From Burkholderiaceae bacterium (lineage in GTDB: Bacteria; Pseudomonadota; Gammaproteobacteria; Burkholderiales; Burkholderiaceae_C), in assembly GCA_017992055.1 (NCBI GenBank), contig JAGOPK010000002.1:1-64000 (forward strand): 64,000 bases of DNA. The letters are read 5' to 3'. Position 1 is the first letter of the stretch, and each line of letters starts with the position of its first letter. The notes under the pieces are model-generated. The model made no database searches. It saw only the letters and a program-made list of their open reading frames with translations, and was not told where the DNA came from. The position numbers and the translations under genes are program-made. Shown here one piece after another: positions 14,827 through 22,670 of this stretch.

Positions 14827-16050
14827 ATGACCACGCAAACACCACCACTTCCTGGGTCTGCCCGGCCTGTTCTGCGCAGCCAGGCCAACGAGACAGGAGA
14901 ACGGCGCGACCGCCGCATCCTCCACCTCATCAATCGTTTCAGGCTGTTGCGATCGCCCGAGGTCGCCGTGATGCTCAGGGCCAAGACCACGGCAGACTTC
15001 AACCAGTTCTCTCGCAGTTGCCGCCGTTTGCTGGCCGACAAGCAGCTCGGCTCGGTACGGTTGCCCGGTGGGCTTGGGGATGCCTTCTTTCTCAAGGTCA
15101 AAGGCAAGGCCCGTCTGATGGCTGCCGGCGTGACGGCCGATGAGATTCGGGCGTACCGCAGCCTGGAGCTTCCGGCTGGTCGTCCTCAGTTCCACGATGT
15201 CTTTGCGATTCACTGCCTGGCCTGGGCTATCCAATGGAGTCGAGGCCTTCTACCGTCGGGCCTTGATGGTCCGTTGCTTGGCTACGAGACCGAGCCCGAA
15301 CTGCGACGTAGGGCCGGGCACGGCGAGCATGTCGCCGACTTCCGTTTGCGCTGGCGGCTGAAGAACACGGCCGCCACGGACTTGGTGTCGGTCGTGGCTG
15401 AAGTGGAATGGGCCGAGAAGGACGGCGGCTATGCCCGCATCCAGGCCGAAGCCTTGGCCCGCGCTGCGAAGCTTGGCCACCAGGCGTTGGTATTCGTGCC
15501 GCGCACGCCGGGCGTTGGATACGAAGCGCTTGTTGATCGGCAGGTCAGATACCTGAACGACTTCCTCGACTTGGTGCCATGGCGCGAGCACGCGGAGCCC
15601 AATCTCTGGATCGTCTACGGCGACATGAAGACGCGCCAGTCGATGCGTCCGACCTTCAAGGCGGTTCCCTTCGTGGAGGCACTCGCCGCCTTGCAGTCCT
15701 CCGGCAAGCCCGTCACAGCACGACGGCGCCGTGACGCGATGACGGCGCGGTTCAAGGTTACTGCGCCAGGCAGTGAGGGTGAGGTTCGCGTCGAGCGTAT
15801 CGGCGCTGTCTACCCAGTCTGCTGCGAGTGTGGCCCCATGCCGGACGCGCCCAATGAAACGCTGTACGTGAACCTGCTCAACCGCATCAGCGACACGGTG
15901 CTTTTCGGCGAGACCATGCCACTGACGCAGGGCATGCACGCGGCTTTGGCGCTGGCTCGCCGGTGGCTGCTCGATGATGTGACGATTGCCGAGCATCTGG
16001 AGCGTTCGGGATTCAATCCGGCGACAGGGCTTCCCGACGACTTCGTCTAA
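14827..16050 (+). CDS. Winged-helix Replic_Relax-like protein
   Basis: The 407-residue protein begins with a winged-helix region (about 24-100: RRILHLINRFRLLRSPEVAVML ... FFLKVKGKARLMAAG) typical of the Replic_Relax/MobC-like family encoded by plasmids and integrative elements, where they assist relaxation or replication. The middle (DFRLRWRL, then VVAEVEWAEKDGG) resembles the second domain of that family, with acidic residues arranged like a degenerate nuclease core. The C-terminal 150 residues are unassigned, with a CCECG motif near 339. It stands alone downstream of the hairpin region, which is a possible binding substrate. No relaxase gene is nearby. Confidence 0.7.
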   Translation: MTTQTPPLPGSARPVLRSQANETGERRDRRILHLINRFRLLRSPEVAVMLRAKTTADFNQFSRSCRRLLADKQLGSVRLPGGLGDAFFLKVKGKARLMAAGVTADEIRAYRSLELPAGRPQFHDVFAIHCLAWAIQWSRGLLPSGLDGPLLGYETEPELRRRAGHGEHVADFRLRWRLKNTAATDLVSVVAEVEWAEKDGGYARIQAEALARAAKLGHQALVFVPRTPGVGYEALVDRQVRYLNDFLDLVPWREHAEPNLWIVYGDMKTRQSMRPTFKAVPFVEALAALQSSGKPVTARRRRDAMTARFKVTAPGSEGEVRVERIGAVYPVCCECGPMPDAPNETLYVNLLNRISDTVLFGETMPLTQGMHAALALARRWLLDDVTIAEHLERSGFNPATGLPDDFV

Positions 16051-16260
16051 TCCGTTCGGACGCTGGCTTGGCCCAACCACCTGGCCCGCTGTCATGGACC
16101 GACGCGCTTGCGTTCATCGCCGGGGGCGCCGGCTATGCAGAAACTGCGCGCCTGACCCTCACATCATCGATCTGATCGTGTAGAGCCAGCTCCGAGGAGC
16201 CCTTGGGGCTTCGTTGCACTTGCAGACAAAATGCTCGCCAAAAGGGGAGGTCACAGAACC

Positions 16261-18081
16261 ATGAAGGTCGTCCAGCTCAGCATCTCGAACTTCCGCAGCA
16301 TCAAGTCTGCAGACTTGCATTTCGATGGTCACACTCTGCTCGTAGGCCCGAACAATGTCGGCAAGAGCACGATCTGTGAGGCTCTCGACCTCGTGCTCGG
16401 ACCGGACCGAATTTCAAGGTTCCCGCCGGTCGAGGAGTTCGACTTCCACAACGCCAACTACCTCCAGGCGCCTGCGGAGGAGGGCGGTGAGCCGACTCCG
16501 ATCCCCATCCGGATCGCCGTAGTCCTGGTTGACATCAACGCCGAGGTCGAAAACCGTTGCGGCCAGCACCTGGAGTTCTGGAGCACCGCTGAGCGTCGCG
16601 TACTTGGCCCCGGCGAGGTCGCCGAGGCCAACCCACCGCAGGTCGTCAGCTGTCTTCGCCTAGAGACCCTGGCCAAGTACAACCCGGAGGAAGACGAGTT
16701 CGAGGCGCAAACCTACTTCACCCACAGTCCGAACGCGGAGCCGGACGAGCTGGATCGGGTTGGCAAGGACGTCAAGCGCCTGTTCGGATTCCTCTACCTT
16801 CGCGCAGTCAGAACCGGGTCGCGTGCCCTAAGCCTGGAGCGTGGCTCCCTTCTCGATGTCATCCTGCGGCTCAAGGGCACCCGTGCTGGGTTGTGGGAGA
16901 AGGCGATCGAGCGCCTGCGTGGCCTGGACATTGAACAGGACGCCGCAAACCTGCAGCCAGTCCTGCAGTCAATCGAGTCCCGGCTCGGCAAGTACATCGC
17001 TACCGACGTTCCCGGGCGGACGACAAAGCTGCACGTCTCGCAGCTCACCCGGGAGCACCTGCGCAAGACGATGGCCTTCTTCCTGGCTATCTCGCAGGAT
17101 CAGCAGCCCGTTCCCTTCCAGCAGGTCGGCACCGGCACGCTCAACGTCTTGGTGCTGGCCCTGCTCTCGTTTATCGCAGAGCTGAAGCCGTCCTCGGTCA
17201 TCTTTGCGATGGAGGAGCCCGAGATCGCTCTGCCGCCGCACACGCAGCGTCGCATCGCCGATTACTTGCTGCACAAAACGACCCAAGCCTTCGCGACCTC
17301 GCACTCGCCGTTCGTCATCGAACGGTTCGAGCCAGAGCAGACAATTCTCTTGTCACGGGGGCCAGACTCCAGCGTCGTCGGCCAGCGCGTCTCGGATTCG
17401 TCAGGTCTGAAGGGCAACGACTTCCGCAGGTATGCTCGCCGAGGCCTGACCGAGTGCATGCTTGGAAAGGCTGCGATCGTTGTCGAGGGGCTGACCGAGT
17501 TCAACGCCTTGCCAGTGGTTGCGCGGAAGATGGAGGAAGCCAACGAGGAACTGCAGCCTCTCGACATCGCCGGTGTTGCCTTCTTCGATGCCGAGTCTGA
17601 AGGTTCGATGCCCAAGTTCGGCAACTTCTTCAAGAGCCTGGGGCTGAAGACCTTCGGCTTCTATGACCTCGCTGCGCGATCCGCACAGAAGAAGCAGGAG
17701 CTGGTCGATGCGTACGACATCGACTGCGAGCACCAGTACGCCGGCTTCGAGGCGCTCGTCGTAGCGGAGATCCCCGTCGATCGGCTGTGGTCGTTCCTCG
17801 ACGACCTGCGTGAGACCGGCGACTGCGGCAACTTTGTCATCCCGGCGGCGCGACCAGCCGATGATGCCGTGCGTGCATTGGTGATGTCCGCCCTCAAGGG
17901 GCACAAGGGTGCGGGGTGGGCTGCTAGGCTGCTGGACGGATGCGAGGTCCACGAACTGCCAGCCACCGTGACCGCTTTCCTGACGCCGATCTATGCGGCC
18001 TTTCCGAAGCCCGTCGATGCAGTGGCGGTACCAGCCCCTGCCGAAGCAGCTCCGCCGGCCGCCGGCGGCGCACCAGCCTGA
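16261..18081 (+). CDS. gajA: Gabija nuclease GajA (OLD family, AAA + TOPRIM)
   Basis: The 606-residue protein starts with an ABC/SMC-like ATPase domain: N-terminal FRSIKSADL, Walker A GPNNVGKST at 29-37 and a signature/Walker B region (VIFAMEEPEIALPPHTQRR, about 310-330) with H-loop ATSHSPF. A TOPRIM nuclease domain follows near 400-490, with [13 protein letters not shown] and FFDAESEG giving the catalytic acids. This is the class 2 OLD layout of GajA, which nicks phage DNA when nucleotide levels fall. ATG 16261 is preferred over 16231 because GGGGAGG precedes it by ten bases. The helicase gene gajB starts 15 bases after its stop. Confidence 0.9.
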   Translation: MKVVQLSISNFRSIKSADLHFDGHTLLVGPNNVGKSTICEALDLVLGPDRISRFPPVEEFDFHNANYLQAPAEEGGEPTPIPIRIAVVLVDINAEVENRCGQHLEFWSTAERRVLGPGEVAEANPPQVVSCLRLETLAKYNPEEDEFEAQTYFTHSPNAEPDELDRVGKDVKRLFGFLYLRAVRTGSRALSLERGSLLDVILRLKGTRAGLWEKAIERLRGLDIEQDAANLQPVLQSIESRLGKYIATDVPGRTTKLHVSQLTREHLRKTMAFFLAISQDQQPVPFQQVGTGTLNVLVLALLSFIAELKPSSVIFAMEEPEIALPPHTQRRIADYLLHKTTQAFATSHSPFVIERFEPEQTILLSRGPDSSVVGQRVSDSSGLKGNDFRRYARRGLTECMLGKAAIVVEGLTEFNALPVVARKMEEANEELQPLDIAGVAFFDAESEGSMPKFGNFFKSLGLKTFGFYDLAARSAQKKQELVDAYDIDCEHQYAGFEALVVAEIPVDRLWSFLDDLRETGDCGNFVIPAARPADDAVRALVMSALKGHKGAGWAARLLDGCEVHELPATVTAFLTPIYAAFPKPVDAVAVPAPAEAAPPAAGGAPA

Positions 18082-18095
18082 CGGGCGAGATCGCC

Positions 18096-19844
18096 GTGCA
18101 AATCTGCGAGCTACGTCAGAGCCTGCTCGACTGCCAAGGTCATGCCCTGGTGCTGGGAGGTCCGGGTAGTGGCAAGACGACGATCGCGCTGAAGAAGGCC
18201 GTCGTCCGGATCAACGCCGGTCTCGATGCCGGGCAGTCGGTGCTGTTCCTCAGTTTCTCGCGGGCAGCCGTCGCGAGGCTGGGCGAGGCAATGAAGCAGG
18301 AGGTCCCGAAGACCCAGCGAAGTCAGCTGAGCATGCAGACCTTCCACTCCTTCTTCTGGACGCTACTGTCGGCCCACGGCTATCTTCTGGGCGCCCCACG
18401 CAAGCTGCGCATCCTGCTGCCTCAAGACGAACAGGTGGAGTACGGGTCGATCAGGCCACGCGAACGCAATGTGCAGAACGCCGACTGGCGAGCCTGGCTT
18501 GCAAGGCGCGAGGAGATGTTCCGGCAGGACGGGCGTATCGCCTTCGATCTCTTCGCCCGCAATGCGGAGGCGCTGCTCACTCAGAGCCAGCACATCCGCA
18601 GGCTGATCACGCAACGCCACCCGCTGATCATCGTCGACGAGGCGCAGGACACCGACGCACATGCCTGGCGGTGCATCGAACTGCTGTCCGCCACGGCGCA
18701 GATCGTCTGCCTCGCCGATCTGGACCAGCAGATCTTCGACTACTTGCCGGGGATCGGGCCCGAGAGAGTGGATGCCATCCGGCAGACTCTGGCGCCGCTG
18801 GAGATCGACCTCGGTGGCCAGAACCATCGCAGCAGCGGCACCGAGATTGCGATCTTCGGGCAGGACATCCTCACTGGCCGGGCCAGAGGTTCGTCCTATG
18901 CAGGCGTCTCTTCGTTCGGGTACGACCCACGGCGCCGGCCGCAGAAGACAGCTTTGAGAATGGCACTGGGCATCCTGCAGCGATCGATCAGGGCCGCCAC
19001 AGGTCGCTACGGCCGCAACGTCGCGATCCTGACCCACTCGGGTGTTTCTGCGGCAAAGGTCTCTGCCTCGCTGAACGCCGATCCCAAGCCGGTGCGGCAC
19101 AAGCTCGCGTTTGACGAGGCCGAGGCGATGCTGACGGCCCGCTTCTCGGCCTTCCTGCTGGAGCCGAAATCCGAAGCCACGCGTCGCGAAGACATCGCAC
19201 TTGGTCTTGAACTGCTCGCGACTTCGAAGGCGGCGGCCGGGCTTGCCGCTGCAGCTCAGTGGCGGCTGTGGGCTGTGCGAGTTCGCGAAGGTCGAGAGCC
19301 TCGTGCTGGATTCGTTCAGGCGGTGATCGGTGTGATCGATGCCGTGCGGCAGTCATCGTTCACCGGAGACCCGGCGAAGGACTGGTCGTGTGTGAAGCGT
19401 CTGCTGCGCGACTCAGGGGACCCAGAACTGCTCACCGCAGCCAAGAACCTGGACTACCTGGTGGCCTTCAATCGTGGCCGGCGGATCAGTGCGGGGCTCG
19501 GTGCGATTTGGGCACGCGAAGGCAAGTACACGGGCGCGCGCGAGGCGCTCGACATCGCACTGGCGCAGGACCAGATTCTCGGCGGTGTGGACGATCCGCC
19601 CGGTGTGCAGGTCATGACCATCCACAAGTCGAAGGGAAAGCAGTTCGACGGCGTGATCGTGATCCGCGAGGGAAGGCACAACGGCGAACGACAGGTTTCT
19701 TCATTCGTCTGGTGGGACGACGAGCCGCCGTACTGGCGCAGCAGGAAGATCCTGCGCGTCGGCGTCACCAGAGCCAAGGTTCACACGCTGATCCTGGAGC
19801 ACGTCTTCCCAGCGTGTCCGATTCTGGCAGGGCACACGTTGTAG
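18096..19844 (+). CDS. gajB: Gabija helicase GajB (UvrD-like)
   Basis: The 582-residue SF1 helicase starts at GTG 18096, shortly after gajA; earlier in-frame sequence only shadows gajA. Motif I is GGPGSGKTT (about residue 19), motif II IIVDEAQDT (about 175), motif III CLADLDQQIFDY, and motif IV-VI elements include GGQNHRSSG, VMTIHKSKGKQFDGV and RVGVTRAK near the end. In Gabija, GajB senses DNA ends and forms a complex with GajA. The protein is somewhat longer than typical GajB, with a helical insertion about 370-470. All helicase motifs are intact, so the system is probably functional. Confidence 0.9.
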   Translation: MQICELRQSLLDCQGHALVLGGPGSGKTTIALKKAVVRINAGLDAGQSVLFLSFSRAAVARLGEAMKQEVPKTQRSQLSMQTFHSFFWTLLSAHGYLLGAPRKLRILLPQDEQVEYGSIRPRERNVQNADWRAWLARREEMFRQDGRIAFDLFARNAEALLTQSQHIRRLITQRHPLIIVDEAQDTDAHAWRCIELLSATAQIVCLADLDQQIFDYLPGIGPERVDAIRQTLAPLEIDLGGQNHRSSGTEIAIFGQDILTGRARGSSYAGVSSFGYDPRRRPQKTALRMALGILQRSIRAATGRYGRNVAILTHSGVSAAKVSASLNADPKPVRHKLAFDEAEAMLTARFSAFLLEPKSEATRREDIALGLELLATSKAAAGLAAAAQWRLWAVRVREGREPRAGFVQAVIGVIDAVRQSSFTGDPAKDWSCVKRLLRDSGDPELLTAAKNLDYLVAFNRGRRISAGLGAIWAREGKYTGAREALDIALAQDQILGGVDDPPGVQVMTIHKSKGKQFDGVIVIREGRHNGERQVSSFVWWDDEPPYWRSRKILRVGVTRAKVHTLILEHVFPACPILAGHTL

Positions 19845-20420
19845 TGCTCGAACTGATCACCGATAGGGGCGAGGCATTGCTTTTATCGTGCAAGCTTCGG
19901 CGCGCGATCTCAATAGCGATTCCAGCTTCGCGGCCGGCAATGTCCAGGTCCTTGTCGCCAATGGTGTTCAGCGACGCGGCAATCCTGCGACGATGCGCTG
20001 TGTGTCAGTTTGGGAGGTACTCACGGGCTCCGCAACCAGGACTGATGCATGACGACCGTTACACCGCAACGGCTTCGTTCCGCGATCACGGCCCGGTTAC
20101 GCGGCAACGGAGCCGTTGTCCCGATACGGAGGCGTGTTTTCGTGCGCAGCCTTAAGGTTGCCTGATCTGGGGTCGACAGCGTTGCAAAGTTCCGCGCACA
20201 CCGTGGCGGCAAAGCGGTCGATCGATGCTGCGATCCCCGACTCTATGCCGTCCATGTGTTCCAGAACCTGCGCCACTGCCGGCGGCAAAGTTCTGTCTGT
20301 CAGTACCTTCGTCATGACCTCACCAGTTGCGCGTGCCGCGCGCCATGCTCGTTTCCAACTGGCTCATGCTCCTCGAAACGAACATGGTCTGCAAGGACGC
20401 TCCTGCGCTCGGCGAGCGGC
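19845..20420. other. Mostly non-coding stretch after gajB
   Basis: No long gene lies here. On the minus strand, about 20005 down to 19850 reads as a protein-like fragment (RRRIAASLNTIGDKDLDIAG and onward) but has a stop just upstream and no normal start codon, so it is probably a decayed gene remnant. A short candidate gene (20097-20315) is listed separately. I see no clear terminator for gajB. Confidence 0.45.
20097..20315 (-). CDS. Possible small hypothetical protein
   Basis: This would encode 72 residues from ATG 20315, with GTGAGG very close upstream (spacing only about three bases). The composition is balanced and protein-like, with an N-terminal segment PPAVAQVLEHMDGIESGIAASIDRFAATVCAEL that would form amphipathic helices. 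No motif is recognised. It lies between gajB and the second hairpin array, alone on its strand. Confidence 0.35.
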   Translation of the reverse strand: MTKVLTDRTLPPAVAQVLEHMDGIESGIAASIDRFAATVCAELCNAVDPRSGNLKAAHENTPPYRDNGSVAA

Positions 20421-20424
20421 CCGG

Positions 20425-20580
20425 GTCAAGGCTGGCCGCAGGCCACCGCGAAGCGGTCGCCTTGACGCGGGTCGATCGACGCGCACGCTCGCGGCGTCGG
20501 AGGCGGGATGCAGGCGCAGCCTGTGGCCTGCCTCCTGACGACAGAGGGCGACTCGCCCCCTTCCCCGGTACGGGGAAGGG
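20425..20580. repeat. Second array of stem-loops, including a three-way junction
   Basis: GTCAAGGC (20425-20432) pairs with GCCTTGAC (20459-20466) around two internal hairpins (20434-20444 and 20445-20457), a cloverleaf-like fold. GTCGATCGAC (20471-20480) is a perfect palindrome. A second compound stem joins 20496-20504 to 20530-20539, with inner hairpin 20511-20523. A 10-bp stem with GTA loop spans 20558-20580. No coding potential is evident. Confidence 0.7.
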
Positions 20581-20639
20581 CGGGGGGATGGGGTGGTCCC
20601 TTGCCGTCGACCTGCTGAGTTGTCCACCGTTGGGCTGAG

Positions 20640-20872
20640 CAACTACTTGTTGAGATACTTGAAAAATCCTACTTGGCGCTTGGCGGTGGTGACGAAAAAG
20701 TGATTCGGGACAATGACTTGGGATCATTTTTGGCCTGGCCGGCGTACGCGTTCATGCACGACTGGCGAACGCGTTCATGCATGAACATCTGCGGCGTCAC
20801 CCTTCGCTGCCTGCCGTCCGCGACGATGTGCCGCGAACGCGTTCATGCATGAACAACCCATAGTTATCCACA
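20640..20872. other. Putative replication origin: iterons plus DnaA box
   Basis: GAACGCGTTCATGCATGAAC occurs twice (20767-20786 and 20835-20854), and a diverged copy sharing ACGCGTTCATGCA lies at 20746-20758. Each full copy is two overlapping palindromes. A perfect DnaA box TTATCCACA is at 20864-20872, overlapping the repA stop codon. An AT-richer segment (about 20640-20735) could be the unwinding element. The iterons sit directly downstream of repA. The arrangement is that of an iteron plasmid origin. Confidence 0.75.
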
Positions 20873-21772
20873 CCGCTGTTCTCGCCGTGGAACCGCTGGC
20901 GGGCTGGGCCGGAGTTCCACCCCGGTCTCCGTCATCTGGACCCTTGCTTCGGGATACAGCAGCAGTACATCGCGCAGCGCCGGCCGCAGGCGGGCGGTGG
21001 CGCTTCTCAGGGCGGCGGCGTTCCCCTCAGGAGGCTGAATCCCGATTTGCGCGAGTAGTGCAGACCAGGGCAGGCGCACTGGCCGGCGCAATGAGTTGAG
21101 CCGGTAGGTCAAGAACATGTACAGGTCGAGACGGACTGTGGATCTCGTAGCCGCCACTGCCCGCAGGTCGATCGGCACCGCATGCTGGGTGCATTCCAAG
21201 AAGTATTCCTCTGGTACCAGCAGTTGGCCGAGGACAAGGTCAGCCGAGCCATTTCGCAAGCACTCGCCGAACAGCGGCCCCTTGCGTGCGACGAGATGAT
21301 TCTCGAACTTCGGCGGTGAATCGGCTCGGTTGATTTCGATGAACAGACTGCGACACAGGCGGTCCAACTGATTGGCGTACCGCACGATGCTGCCGCCGTC
21401 GCCGCGACTTCCGCGAATGCCCAGGGATCGGAAGAAAGCCGACTGGCTTGGTGCCAGGTCGATGCACCTGCTCTTTGTTTGCACGATCCGGGTTGAGATC
21501 CAAATCAGCCAGATACGGGCGACGTGACCGTATGGCACGCCCAACGCCGGGTCGCTGACGATTCGGAGCTGTCGCCGGCCACCGTCGCGCTCGTAGACGC
21601 TGGTGATCGGCTCCGTGTGGGGAAGACCCAGCAGAGCCAAAAAGCTGGGCACATATCCGATGGCACCTTCCTGGATCGCGGGTACACCGCAAATGCGCTT
21701 GTGCGCCTCCTCGATACCGAGGGGCCGGGCCAGCGGGAAGTGAGGGTGCCGTTCTTTGCCGCGTGCCGCCAT
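20864..21772 (-). CDS. repA: Plasmid-type replication initiator RepA
   Basis: From ATG 21772 the protein is 302 residues. It resembles the plasmid-encoded RepA family: GYVPSFLALLGLPH near 38-51, then the hallmark block PYGHVARIWLIWISTRIVQTKS followed by IDLAPSQSAFFRSLGI and GGSIVRYANQLDRLCRSLF, which forms winged-helix DNA-binding units. The start overlaps the stop of the upstream HTH gene as TGATG, so the two are translationally coupled. Downstream lie three iterons and a DnaA box. In an integrated element such a protein would drive replication after excision. The longer upstream frame is a shadow of the HTH gene. Confidence 0.85.
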   Translation of the reverse strand: MAARGKERHPHFPLARPLGIEEAHKRICGVPAIQEGAIGYVPSFLALLGLPHTEPITSVYERDGGRRQLRIVSDPALGVPYGHVARIWLIWISTRIVQTKSRCIDLAPSQSAFFRSLGIRGSRGDGGSIVRYANQLDRLCRSLFIEINRADSPPKFENHLVARKGPLFGECLRNGSADLVLGQLLVPEEYFLECTQHAVPIDLRAVAATRSTVRLDLYMFLTYRLNSLRRPVRLPWSALLAQIGIQPPEGNAAALRSATARLRPALRDVLLLYPEARVQMTETGVELRPSPPAVPRREQRCG

Positions 21773-22122
21773 CACACGGCGCCAGCAGCCATCCGACGCG
21801 CGATGGTTTCGGCCTTGGTCGGTCGCCCACGTTTGCGTGTCGCTACGGTCAGGGCGGGCGTGATGCTGGTCTGGCGGCCCGATGCGTGGGTATCGATGTA
21901 GTCGGCGAGATCGACCAGGCGCACGTACCAGCGTCGGCCTTGCTTGAAGCATTTGAGCCGGCATCGGCCGGCGCTCAGCTCATTAAGCAGGGTTTGATGC
22001 GCGCGGGCGCATTCCCGGGCGGCATCGACCAGATCGACGACGGCGGGATATCGCGTGGAGAGGAGCGAGAGGGTACGAGATTCCTGGCCAGCAGGGGCCG
22101 ATGAAGCCTTGAGGTTGGGCAT
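21772..22122 (-). CDS. Excisionase-like / HTH DNA-binding protein
   Basis: From ATG 22122 the protein is 116 residues; a GTG at 22146 would give 124. The region LKCFKQGRRWYVRLVDLADYIDTHA (about 65-90) has the RRWYVRLVDLADYI pattern of MerR/Xis-type winged helices. The C-terminal TRKRGRPTKAE is an AT-hook-like basic motif. Such proteins act as excisionases or control replication. Its stop codon shares a base with the repA start, and it is the gene nearest the right att site. Either role (directionality factor or repA regulator) fits. Confidence 0.7.
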   Translation of the reverse strand: MPNLKASSAPAGQESRTLSLLSTRYPAVVDLVDAARECARAHQTLLNELSAGRCRLKCFKQGRRWYVRLVDLADYIDTHASGRQTSITPALTVATRKRGRPTKAETIARRMAAGAV

Positions 22123-22466
22123 GACGAAGACGGACGAACGCAACACCGCCGGCGGGTCCGGGGACCCGGCATGCGTCGGTACGACGAGCGGTGGGCGGGG
22201 TGTCTGGCCCGGTGCTCGAAGCGTGGTGAAGCCGGCGGCTACCGGCCGGCTTCGGCGTCTTCTGCTCGTGCAGGCGTGATGCCTGGCAGCAGCGTCATAC
22301 CCTCGGCGAGGACCGAGGCGTCAGGTCACAGGGCGCGGCGTCAGGATGCCCTCCAGGTAGCTTCCGGAGGCTCCTGCAGGCCCAGCAACGTCGCCAGTTT
22401 ACGCAAGTAGGCGCGGTATAAGAATTCGCGCGGTGACGACGGGGCGACCGGCGTTCTCTCCGCCAT

Positions 22467-22478
22467 TTTTCCGCCACT
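22467..22478 (+). repeat. Right arm-type repeat TTTTCCGCCACT
   Basis: This exact copy of 334-345 has the same orientation and lies 95 bases inside the right att site. Confidence 0.5.
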
Positions 22479-22521
22479 CAGACCGGTTGCACCGGTATAA
22501 TCCGGGTTGCTTGAAGCGAGC

Positions 22522-22535
22522 TAAGTGCTTGATTT
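22522..22535 (+). repeat. Right arm-type repeat TAAGTGCTTGATTT
   Basis: This exact copy of 204-217 has the same orientation and lies 37 bases inside the right att site. Confidence 0.55.
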
Positions 22536-22540
22536 TCAAG

Positions 22541-22558
22541 GGAAAGCAGTGGCTTTCC
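22541..22558. repeat. Inverted repeat next to right att site
   Basis: GGAAAGC-AGTG-GCTTTCC is a 7-bp stem with a 4-base loop ending 14 bases before the att copy. No T tract follows, so it is more likely a protein site than a terminator. Confidence 0.5.
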
Positions 22559-22572
22559 TACGTGCCGGAGCG

Positions 22573-22619
22573 CCTTGACATGGTGGGGGTCGTTGGTTCG
22601 AGTCCAATCGCGCCTACCA
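22573..22619 (+). repeat. Right attachment site (tRNA-Val 3' half remnant)
   Basis: These 47 bases match tRNA positions 99-145, with G instead of A at 22602. There is no 5' half, so it is not a functional tRNA. The G matches the usual T-loop TTCGAGT, so this is probably the original chromosomal tRNA end displaced by integration. Confidence 0.93.
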
Positions 22620-22635
22620 CATACGGTAGTGGATC

Positions 22636-22670
22636 AAGGGCCCGGTGGAAACACCGGGCCCTTTGTCTTT
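22636..22670 (+). terminator. Rho-independent terminator (original tRNA-Val terminator)
   Basis: A 12-bp stem (22636-22647 with 22652-22663), GAAA loop and T-rich tail directly follow the att copy. This would have terminated the tRNA-Val transcript before integration. Confidence 0.85.

Larger units (their letters stand above)
22147..22572. other. Right end of the element, non-coding
   Basis: No convincing gene is seen. Hairpins occur at 22154-22167 (GGGTCC/GGACCC) and 22228-22253 (GAAGCCGG/CCGGCTTC). Two sequences matching the left end (22467-22478 and 22522-22535) and an inverted repeat at 22541-22558 lie close to the att copy. The region probably holds integrase and Xis binding sites. Confidence 0.55.
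99..22619. mobile_element. tRNA-Val integrative element carrying defence genes
   Basis: The element is bounded by 47-bp direct repeats of the tRNA-Val 3' half (99-145 and 22573-22619), so one repeat unit spans 22474 bp. It holds a tyrosine recombinase at the left end. At the right end are an excisionase-like HTH gene, RepA, iterons and a DnaA box. Several defence systems lie between: LlaJI-like restriction, a CD-NTase/SLATT pair and Gabija. I see no relaxase, T4CP or T4SS gene, so self-transfer is not supported; excision and episomal replication are plausible inferences. Base composition is visibly less GC-rich than the chromosome to the right. Confidence 0.9.

Noticed and set aside
22489-22502. 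TATAAT at about 22495 as a promoter
   Set aside because: The only TTGCAC-like box is three bases from it, far too close, and no gene follows on the plus strand before the att site.
146-22572. Integrative conjugative element or prophage
   Set aside because: No relaxase, VirB/Tra, coupling protein, capsid, terminase or tail genes were seen anywhere between the att sites.
22573-22619. A second tRNA gene at the right end
   Set aside because: Only the anticodon-to-CCA half is present; D-arm and 5' acceptor strand are missing. It is an att remnant.
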